Shown here in pieces: positions 58,381 to 64,000 of a DNA stretch of 64,000 bases. The DNA lies in assembly GCF_019795295.1 (NCBI RefSeq), contig NZ_JAIMCG010000004.1, positions 186,001 through 250,000 of the forward strand, read 5' to 3'. Below the pieces are notes generated by a model. That model saw only the letters and a program-made list of their open reading frames with translations. It was not told the DNA's origin and did no database searches. Numbering within the stretch: the stretch's first letter is position 1; the number at the start of each line of letters is the position of its first letter. The position numbers and the translations under genes were made by a program. The stretch is from Cupriavidus sp. AU9028 (GTDB taxonomy: Bacteria > Pseudomonadota > Gammaproteobacteria > Burkholderiales > Burkholderiaceae).

Positions 58381-58845
58381 TCAGTGCTGGTGCCCCTTGG
58401 CGCCGTGCGCCGCGGCGGGCGCGGTGAGCGCGCGCACCTCCGCGTTGACGGTCTTCTCGGTTACCTTGCCGCCCTGCTCGATCTTCAGCGTCAACGGTAC
58501 CGACTCCCCGGCCTGCAGCGGCTTCTTCAGCCCCAGCAGCATCACGTGATAGCCATTCGGCTTCAGCTCGACATCGGTCATCGCAGGCAGCGGCAGCGCG
58601 TCGACCGCCCGCATCCGCATCACGTTGTCTTCCATCTTCATCTCGTGGACTTCCGCCGTGGTCGCCGCAGGCGTACTGACGCCCAGCAGGCGAGCCGGCG
58701 TGTGCGCGTGCAGGGTCATGAAGACGCCGGTTGCCGTCTGCGCCGGCACCGTTCCGCGCGCCCAGGCATTGCTGACATCGACCTGCGCGAACGTCGCAGT
58801 GGAAAACAGGGCCGCGCAAAGAGCGGTACACAGCTTGGCTTGCAT
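58381..58845 (-). CDS. Periplasmic copper chaperone PCu(A)C
   Basis: A 154-residue protein with a signal peptide cleaved after about TATFA (residue 20). It has a perfect H-X10-M-X21-H-X-M copper site: His67, Met78, His100, Met102. The C-terminal tail HGAKGHQH adds possible ligands. Such proteins deliver Cu(I) to cytochrome c oxidase CuA sites. No cox or sco gene is in this window; the nearby RegB/RegA-like pair also relates to respiration. Confidence 0.93.
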   Translation of the reverse strand: MQAKLCTALCAALFSTATFAQVDVSNAWARGTVPAQTATGVFMTLHAHTPARLLGVSTPAATTAEVHEMKMEDNVMRMRAVDALPLPAMTDVELKPNGYHVMLLGLKKPLQAGESVPLTLKIEQGGKVTEKTVNAEVRALTAPAAAHGAKGHQH

Positions 58846-58999
58846 GGAATGACCTCGGTGACAAAGCGGTAATTAGAACACGGACACCGCCCATGCCTTG
58901 CCGGACACGCGCGTGACGTCACCCGCAGTCTCGCACCCGGCGCGGCTACGCCCAATGCGGCACGGTGTCGCATTCCCACGCCGGCGCACCCGGCATTGC

Positions 59000-59005
59000 T
59001 ACACT
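59000..59005 (+). promoter_or_regulatory. -10 hexamer immediately before the RegB-like start codon
   Basis: TACACT ends 6 bases before the ATG at 59012, as at the midA start, which suggests a leaderless mRNA. Confidence 0.5.
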
Positions 59006-59011
59006 GCCGCC

Positions 59012-60355
59012 ATGCTCCGCCTCGCCTCCTACGCACCCGACCCCGGACGACACGGCCTGCTGCGCCTGCGGCGCCTGTACCGGCTGCGCTGGGGCGTATT
59101 GGCGGGACAGATCGCCCTGCTGCTGATGGCCAACGGGCTGGCCGGGCTCTCGCTGCCGCTGCGGCCCCTGCTGCTGATCTTCCTGCTGCAGGCGCTGTTC
59201 AACGCGTTGACCGCGTTCCGGCTACGCCAGCACGGCCAGCGCGACACGGTCCCGACCGACACCGAACTGATGGGCCAGCTGCTGGTCGACCTGACCGCGC
59301 TGTCGGCCATCCTGTTCTTCACTGGCGGCGCAACCAATCCCTTCGTCTCGTTCTACCTGCCGGCCCTCGCGCTCGCCGGCGCCATCCTGCCGTGGAAGCA
59401 GGCCGCGGCGCTGGCGATCTACGCATTGGCCGGCTACACGCTGATGTTGTTCGAGTACGTGCCGCTGCATCTGCACAACCCGAACGACGCGATTCACTAC
59501 CACCTTGCCGGCATGTGGCTGAACTTCGTGGCCGGCGCCATCATGATCGCCGTCTTCGTCGCAAGGCTCGCCGGCGGCCTGCGCGAGCGCGACGACGAGC
59601 TCAACCGGGCCCGCGAACGGCTGCTGAACGAGGCCCGCGTCGAAGCCCTCAATGCGCAGGCGGCCACCGTCGCCCACGAGATCGGCACCCCGCTCGCCAC
59701 CCTGGCCGTCATCGCCGGCGAACTGCGTGCCGATGCCGCCGATCCGCGCCGGGGCAACACGCCTGTGCGCGACTACCTGCCCGATCTGCGCGTCATCGAG
59801 CAGCAGCTCGCGCTGTGCCGGACCATTCTTGCGCGGCTGCGCGAAGACGAGCAAAGCACCGCGCAACTGCCAGCCGGCGACTGGCTGCCGCGCTTCACCG
59901 CAGGCTGGCGGCTGCGCCACCCGCAGGCTGCGCTGGACGAACGGATCGCGCCGGACGCCGCGGCGCTCCCGGTAGACCCTGCGCGGACCGCACAGATGCT
60001 CACCATCCTTCTGGACAACGCCGCGCGCAGTCACCATGCCGCGGGGCAGGAGGACACGCCGATCGCACTGACCATCAACGTCCAGCGCGACAATGGGCGA
60101 GTCCACCTGATTTTCCGCGTCAGCGACCGCGGCACCGGCATCCCCGCCGCGTTGCGGGCAAGGCTGGGCGAAGCGCCGGTCGCAAGCTCGCATGGCGGCC
60201 ATGGCATCGGCGCCTACCTCGCGCAAAGCGCTGCCCAGCAAATGGGCGGTCGCGTCCAGTGGCAGGACCGGGAAGGCGGCGGCACCGTCGCCGAACTGCG
60301 TCTGCCGCCCCAGGGCACCCATGCCCCTGCAGGGCGGCCACGGCGGGCGGCATGA
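59012..60355 (+). CDS. RegB/PrrB/RoxS-type redox sensor histidine kinase
   Basis: A 447-residue membrane kinase. About six hydrophobic helices occupy the first 200 residues, with the RegB quinone-site motif GGATNPF near residue 105. The phospho-accepting His222 is in ATVAHEIGTPLATLAV. A Cys at residue 269 in LALCRTILARL matches the redox-active cysteine of RegB. The catalytic core shows ILLDNAARSHHAA and HGGHGIGAYLAQ. Such kinases sense aerobic respiration and control respiratory and redox genes. It lies 39 bp before its response regulator. Confidence 0.92.
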   Translation: MLRLASYAPDPGRHGLLRLRRLYRLRWGVLAGQIALLLMANGLAGLSLPLRPLLLIFLLQALFNALTAFRLRQHGQRDTVPTDTELMGQLLVDLTALSAILFFTGGATNPFVSFYLPALALAGAILPWKQAAALAIYALAGYTLMLFEYVPLHLHNPNDAIHYHLAGMWLNFVAGAIMIAVFVARLAGGLRERDDELNRARERLLNEARVEALNAQAATVAHEIGTPLATLAVIAGELRADAADPRRGNTPVRDYLPDLRVIEQQLALCRTILARLREDEQSTAQLPAGDWLPRFTAGWRLRHPQAALDERIAPDAAALPVDPARTAQMLTILLDNAARSHHAAGQEDTPIALTINVQRDNGRVHLIFRVSDRGTGIPAALRARLGEAPVASSHGGHGIGAYLAQSAAQQMGGRVQWQDREGGGTVAELRLPPQGTHAPAGRPRRAA

Positions 60356-60394
60356 CCGCCGACCGCCCGCGCCGCCGTTGGTCGTAAACGAACC

Positions 60395-61003
60395 ATGAAC
60401 AGTCCCGCAAGCCCCTTCACCCGAGACATGTCCGGCCACGGCAGCTTCCTGGTCGTCGACGACGACCCTATCTTCGCCGGCACACTCGCGCGTGCGCTGA
60501 CGCGCCGCGGCTTCTCGGTACAGGTCGCGCACAGCCGTCAGCAGGCGCTCGCCTTCGCCACCCAGTACCGCTTCGATTTCATCACGCTGGACCTGCACCT
60601 TGCCGCGGCCCCGGATGCCGGTTCGACCGCCGCAGCCGATTCCGGTCTGCACCTGGTCGCCCCTCTGCGCACGATGATGCCCAACGCCAGGATCCTCGTG
60701 CTCACCGGCTACGCCAGCATCGCCACCGCCGTTGCAGCGGTCAAGCAAGGGGCGGACGAATACCTGGCCAAGCCGGCCAACGTCGACTCCATCCTCGCCG
60801 CGCTCACCAGTGGCGTTTCGCAGCAGGTCGCGGAAGCCGCGCTGGAGGACCCGCTACCGCTGTCCGTGCCGCGCCTCGAGTGGGAACACATCCAGCGCGT
60901 ACTCGCCGAGCACAACGGCAACATCTCCGCCACCGCCCGTGCGCTGAACATGCATCGGCGCACCCTGCAGCGCAAACTGTCCAAGCGGCCGGTATCGCGC
61001 TGA
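60395..61003 (+). CDS. RegA/PrrA/RoxR-type response regulator
   Basis: A 202-residue response regulator. The receiver has SFLVVDDDPIFAG, the phospho-acceptor Asp66 in ITLDLHL, VLTGYAS and the Lys in EYLAKPAN. The C-terminal Fis-type HTH is ISATARALNMHRRTLQRKL, as in RegA. An insertion of about a dozen Ala/Ser/Thr-rich residues (AAPDAGSTAAAD) follows the phospho-Asp loop, where RegA proteins are nearly invariant. It is co-transcribed with the kinase and followed by a terminator. Confidence 0.93.
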   Translation: MNSPASPFTRDMSGHGSFLVVDDDPIFAGTLARALTRRGFSVQVAHSRQQALAFATQYRFDFITLDLHLAAAPDAGSTAAADSGLHLVAPLRTMMPNARILVLTGYASIATAVAAVKQGADEYLAKPANVDSILAALTSGVSQQVAEAALEDPLPLSVPRLEWEHIQRVLAEHNGNISATARALNMHRRTLQRKLSKRPVSR

Positions 61004-61040
61004 ACGCGGCCCGCTTCACCGGGTCCGTTCCAAAAGCAAA

Positions 61041-61075
61041 CGGGCCTGCCGAAAAGGCAGGCCCGTCTTTCATTC
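61041..61075 (+). terminator. Intrinsic terminator after the RegBA-like operon
   Basis: CGGGCCTGCC and GGCAGGCCCG form a 10-bp stem around GAAAA, followed by TCTTTCATTCTTT. It lies 37 bases after the response-regulator stop. Confidence 0.9.
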
Positions 61076-61156
61076 TTTCCCGGGGCAGCGCCAGAGGTGA
61101 CCGCGCTTGCCCAACGTCCTGGACGAAGACTCGACGCCATTGCGCTCCTTGCCGGC

Positions 61157-61453
61157 TCAAAGCCGCAACTGCACGTATTGCCAACCCATATCCTCGCCGC
61201 CCAGTTCTTCGGCGACTTGCAGCGCATCGAAAGCGTGCCGCTGCGAGCGGGGGCCAAATGGAACGGACTCACCCGCGAACACGGCATGGCTCAATACCAC
61301 GCCCTCGTCCCGACTCTGCGCTACTGCTGCCTGCATCGGCACGACCGGTGCGGCTTCCTCCGCGACGCCCGTTCCCGTGCCCACACAGAGAAACGCGGTA
61401 GCGGCGGTGATCACGCTCAGGACTCCCGCCGCCGTCAAACCGATATGTTTCAT
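61157..61453 (-). CDS. Small secreted protein of unknown function
   Basis: A 98-residue protein with a likely signal peptide (MKHIGLTAAGVLSVITAATA). The rest is polar, with AEEAAPVVPMQAAVAQSR and a C-terminal HAFDALQVAEELGGEDMGWQ. A GGGAGGGG ribosome site precedes the ATG, which supports a real gene. I recognise no family. It is upstream of the CsbD-like gene region and shares its strand with it. Confidence 0.6.
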   Translation of the reverse strand: MKHIGLTAAGVLSVITAATAFLCVGTGTGVAEEAAPVVPMQAAVAQSRDEGVVLSHAVFAGESVPFGPRSQRHAFDALQVAEELGGEDMGWQYVQLRL

Positions 61454-61617
61454 TTTTTACCCCTCCCTGTTTGCCGCCGTGTCCGCTGGCAAAGCCTGCC
61501 GTGCCGCGCGGCCGTATCGTTCTCCAGTGCAGCTGCCCCTGGGGCAATCCCCGAAGGAGCGGTACTTTGGCACCCGAGAACAGGCCGCGCCAGCACGCTT
61601 ACGGACGCTTACGCGGC

Positions 61618-61821
61618 TTACCAGCGCGTGTCACGTTCCCATGCGCTCAGTTCATCTTCCACGCGCTCCTTGCTATAGCCGTAGCGCTCCTGGATGCGAC
61701 CCGCAAGCTGATCGCGCTTGCCATTGATCATCGTCAGGTCGTCGTCGGTCAGGTCGCCCCACTTCTCCTTGATGCGGCCCTTCACTTGTTCCCATTTCCC
61801 TTCCATCTGGTCCCAGTTCAT
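61618..61821 (-). CDS. CsbD-family stress protein
   Basis: A 67-residue CsbD-type protein: MNWDQMEGKWEQVKGRIKEK, WGDLTDDDLTMINGKRDQLA, then GRIQERYGYSKERVEDELSAW. These helical proteins are common and usually induced by general stress. A GAGGAG-type site precedes the ATG. It is followed in the same direction by nothing close and preceded by the cysteine-repeat secreted protein gene 78 bp away. Confidence 0.92.
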   Translation of the reverse strand: MNWDQMEGKWEQVKGRIKEKWGDLTDDDLTMINGKRDQLAGRIQERYGYSKERVEDELSAWERDTRW

Positions 61822-61899
61822 GATCCACTCCTCTGATGATTGCGGCTTGCAAACCCGCGGCGCCGCAGCGCCGCGGAACCCTTCCGGCCTGGCTCTGCT

Positions 61900-62484
61900 T
61901 TAGCGGCCGTACTTCGCCTTGACGTCGGCCTCGCACTTGTCCTGCGCATCGCCCGACATCGCGTCGCACTTCTCCTTGTCAGCCTTGTAGGCAGCGTCCA
62001 TCGTGTCCTTGCGCGCATCGCGGCGCGTTTCCGCCACGTCGCCCGCAGTGCCGCCAGTCGCCGCTTCGCGGCGCACCTTGGCGTCGCCCAGCGCCTTCTC
62101 GTGCGCGGCCTTCGCCTCCTTCATGCAGACGTCCTTCTGATTGCCCTTGCGGTCGTCGCAGCGCTCCTTCGCGACCTCATAGTCCGCGTCCGCCTTCGTC
62201 TTCGCGGCCTTGGCGCGGGCAGCATCGGTGCCATCGCGGCGGGCCTCGGCCTGCGCGCGGGCCACATCGCGATCCCGCTTCGCTTCGGCTTCGCAGATGT
62301 CCTCCGCGTTGTCCTTCAACGAATCGCATCGAGCGATCGCTGCCTTGTAATCGGAGTCCGCACGGGAAACCGCTGCGTCATAGTCGGCGCGATTGCCTTG
62401 CGTCGCGCCTTGCGCAAACGCATAGCCCGCCGGAGCGGCAACCATCATCGAGCACACAGCGGCAGAGAGCCATTTCTTCATCAT
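61900..62484 (-). CDS. Secreted helical protein with three CX10C repeats
   Basis: A 194-residue protein with a signal peptide ending at about AGYAFA-Q (residue 24). The mature part is almost all Ala, Asp, Lys, Arg and Glu and is predicted helical. It has three repeats of the form Y-x6-C-D-x9-C-x2-[ED]: Cys53/64, Cys109/120 and Cys173/184, each pair spaced CX10C, which would make disulfide-bonded helical hairpins in the periplasm. GGAGAA precedes the ATG pair at 62484/62481. No family recognised by name; relatives occur in Cupriavidus and Ralstonia. Its neighbour is CsbD. Confidence 0.7.
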   Translation of the reverse strand: MMKKWLSAAVCSMMVAAPAGYAFAQGATQGNRADYDAAVSRADSDYKAAIARCDSLKDNAEDICEAEAKRDRDVARAQAEARRDGTDAARAKAAKTKADADYEVAKERCDDRKGNQKDVCMKEAKAAHEKALGDAKVRREAATGGTAGDVAETRRDARKDTMDAAYKADKEKCDAMSGDAQDKCEADVKAKYGR

Positions 62485-62868
62485 CTCGTTCTCCTTTTTG
62501 TCATCGTTCCGGCGGCACGTCCCGGCCCGGCGGAGGGCCTGAAAGCGGGCGCGCCGCCCTTGATACGAATGGTATGAAACACCCTGGCAGGGCCGCAGAC
62601 GGGGGGTTCCGAAAGGGGAGTAAGACGATTCCCACATGTGCGCTGAAATGCACGCACCAGGGAAACCGCCACGGCCGTGCCCGAGTTGCTTGCCGTGAGC
62701 GGCAAGTCCTGCCGGCGTACAAAAGCGCAAGTCTTCGCCGCTCGTGGCGGGACTGGCCCGGGGCGCGGCATTAGATTGGGCAGCCGTCATCGCCACCGGT
62801 CGTTGCGCTTTCCCGACGACGGCAATCCCTTCGGGAATCCTCCTTCTTCTCACGAACCTCACACCGCC
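62485..62868. other. Gene-free 384-bp stretch
   Basis: Apart from the ribosome site and presumed promoter of the leftward cysteine-repeat gene, nothing convincing is seen. The short frames through it have no ribosome site and no family pattern. The last bases may hold the promoter of the small ORFs that follow. Confidence 0.5.
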
Positions 62869-63069
62869 ATGCCCACGACATCGCACGTGCCCTCGACACG
62901 CGATCGCATTCCGCCCCCTCGTCCCCGACTGCGCCCGGATGCGCACCCCGTCATGATTGGCCAGGCCGCTCGTCTAGAACTCCCCGCCCGGCATATCGAC
63001 GTGGCGACAGCGCCGATCGACGTGTTGCTCGACATCGAAGAGACACTTTCCCGGGAGCAACCATGCTGA
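62869..63069 (+). CDS. Hypothetical small protein
   Basis: A 66-residue frame: MPTTSHVPSTRDRIPPPRPR, then an Ala/Leu-rich helix ending IDVLLDIEETLSREQPC. No ribosome site is visible before the ATG. It overlaps the next ORF by 7 bases. I recognise no family. The second half looks protein-like, the first half is Pro/Arg-rich. Confidence 0.35.
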   Translation: MPTTSHVPSTRDRIPPPRPRLRPDAHPVMIGQAARLELPARHIDVATAPIDVLLDIEETLSREQPC

Positions 63070-63239
63070 GAACCATTGCGAACCTGATCCGGAAATCCGC
63101 CATGCGGGCACGCGCCAGCAAACGGGCGCGCGAAAGAAAGCGATGCCAGGAACAAGTGTGCGTCGCTCGCCCCGGTCATGGCCATCGGCCGGGCGCCGCC
63201 CCCCAACTCGGCAAGACGCCATCCACATCTGACAAGTAG
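63063..63239 (+). CDS. Hypothetical small basic protein
   Basis: A 58-residue frame beginning MLRTIANLIRKSAMRARASK, strongly basic, with a polar Gly/Pro/Thr tail. GGGAG lies 8 bases before the ATG, a good ribosome site. It overlaps the preceding ORF. The amphipathic basic N-terminus could bind nucleic acid or membranes. No family recognised. Confidence 0.4.
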   Translation: MLRTIANLIRKSAMRARASKRARERKRCQEQVCVARPGHGHRPGAAPQLGKTPSTSDK

Positions 63240-63335
63240 CTGCCCGGCAAGGAAACGTGGCCGCCTGCTCGCCAGCCATCGGCAGGCGGCGCTGCACTGC
63301 AAGAAGGAAGGCCAAAAACATAAATCGGTGAAGTT

Positions 63336-63353
63336 TCGGCACAGGAGTGCCAA
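63336..63353. promoter_or_regulatory. Small inverted repeat upstream of the terminal ORF
   Basis: GGCAC-AGGA-GTGCC lies about 100 bases before the GTG start of the truncated ORF in a locally AT-richer stretch. It may be an operator. Evidence is symmetry only. Confidence 0.25.
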
Positions 63354-63454
63354 ATGTCCGCGCAGTAGATTGGCAGTCAGCACTGACATACACGCTCGTC
63401 GGCAACACAGCGACGAAGCAGATCAGTGTCAACACAGCCGCGGAGGGACAACAA

Positions 63455-64000
63455 GTGAGCAGAGTCGGAGCCGGTGCCATCGCACAGCAGGCCGGGGGGC
63501 CTGCCGAAGCCAGTTCGACAGCCCCATCCGGCCGCTTTCGACACTTCAAGGTCCAGCTTCCCATCGATGCCAATACGTGGGCCCGTGTCATCTTCTACGG
63601 CACCTGGTGTATCGACGCGGCCACCCGTGCTGCCGGTCTGCTCGGCCCCAGCCTCGCGGTTGCCGTCCCCGCGCTCTCCGTCGCGCTGCATGCCGCCAAG
63701 CTATTGGGTTACGCCCTCTCCTCTGCGGAGGGCCCCGTCGCCTTGTTCGACATGATCACGGCGAAGGTGAGACTCGTGAATGCCGGGAAAGAGATGTCGC
63801 GGCACTTCGCCGCACACCAACGCGTGCTGGACAACCTGAAATTGCGGAGTGCCAGACTGCAGCAGAAAAAGGACCGCAAGGCAGAAGCAAGAGCGCTGCG
63901 CGAGCAGGCGAACCTGCTTGGGGGATCTGCGGCAGAAGCATCGGCTGCCGCCTGTGGGGCCGAAGAACAGGGTGCAGCCGAGCAGTACGAACGGGAAGCA
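63455..64000 (+). CDS. Unknown protein with central hydrophobic segment and coiled coil (partial, C-terminus outside window)
   Basis: At least 182 codons are open to the window end from a GTG at 63455, with GGAGGG 7 bases upstream. Residues 1-28 are Gly/Ala/Ser/Gln-rich with no acidic residue in the first 12. A hydrophobic stretch runs from about residue 44 to 95 (VIFYGTWCIDAATRAAGLLG and SLAVAVPALSVALHAAKLLG). Then comes a charged helix with RSARLQQKKDRKAEARALRE, likely coiled coil. No family is recognised. The layout would fit a secreted or membrane-inserting protein such as a type III substrate, but this is a guess. Confidence 0.55.
   Translation, partial: MSRVGAGAIAQQAGGPAEASSTAPSGRFRHFKVQLPIDANTWARVIFYGTWCIDAATRAAGLLGPSLAVAVPALSVALHAAKLLGYALSSAEGPVALFDMITAKVRLVNAGKEMSRHFAAHQRVLDNLKLRSARLQQKKDRKAEARALREQANLLGGSAAEASAAACGAEEQGAAEQYEREA

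Noticed and set aside
63334-63360. Possible hrp-type box (TTCG-N16-TTCG) before the truncated terminal ORF
   Set aside because: TTCG is followed after 16 bases by TGTC, not TTCG; a half match is expected by chance.

Overview
The window is a GC-rich chromosomal segment that reads as core genome of a betaproteobacterium in the Burkholderiales, most like Cupriavidus/Ralstonia. This is inferred from protein style and gene neighbourhoods: ttcA-folB-folM-midA, argB-nucleotidase-slmA, metX-metW, ahcY-holin-metF, thiC-thiO-thiS-thiG-thiE. An aadA-type gene in a plain chromosomal setting would fit a Cupriavidus such as C. gilardii, but the species cannot be fixed from the sequence. I see no rRNA, tRNA, CRISPR array, integrase or transposase.

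Layout. 1-6.5 kb (minus strand) is a catabolic run: a CoA ligase, an acyl-CoA dehydrogenase, a Bug-type solute receptor, a SuyA/SuyB-like C-S lyase pair and a 2-hydroxyacid dehydrogenase cut by the window edge, with a divergent LysR regulator. 7.8-9 kb holds a DUF1428 protein and an AadA-like adenylyltransferase. 9-12.5 kb holds glmS and glmU for UDP-GlcNAc synthesis. 12.7-17.7 kb holds a lipoprotein, ttcA, folB, a FolM-like reductase, a MidA-like methyltransferase and DUF2905. 17.7-19.9 kb is a 732-residue F-box-like repeat protein, the most unusual gene here. 20-26.8 kb holds cca, a GST, an NDUFA9-like protein, slt, 5-FTHF cyclo-ligase and a Mut7-C nuclease. 26.8-30.7 kb holds metF, a holin-family protein, ahcY and divergent thiD. 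30.9-37.2 kb is a hotdog thioesterase and the thiamin operon. 37.4-41.4 kb holds an AidB-like protein, KdoO and two Hsp20 proteins. 41.5-47.2 kb holds metK, two lipid A-type acyltransferases, dapF, pyrE and exonuclease III. 47.4-52 kb holds argC, an M48 protease, ampG and a thioesterase. 52-57.4 kb holds metW, metX, slmA, a nucleotidase, argB and a CWC protein. 57.4-61 kb holds a LysR regulator, a PCu(A)C copper chaperone and a RegB/RegA-type redox pair. 61-64 kb holds small envelope or stress proteins and a truncated unknown ORF.

The methyl cycle is the main theme. metX-metW (homoserine acylation), metF (methyl-THF), metK (SAM synthesis) and ahcY (SAH removal) are all present. I read a SAH riboswitch before ahcY and SAM-II-like riboswitches before both metK and metX, plus a TPP riboswitch before thiC. 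In the three methyl-cycle leaders a -10 hexamer lies about seven bases before the first base of the aptamer, so the RNA would begin with the aptamer.

The gaps between genes carry many copies of a GC-rich palindrome (CTCTCCC...GGGAGAGG type) and one cluster of a second REP-like family. Most very long open frames opposite the annotated genes are high-GC shadows and are left out.
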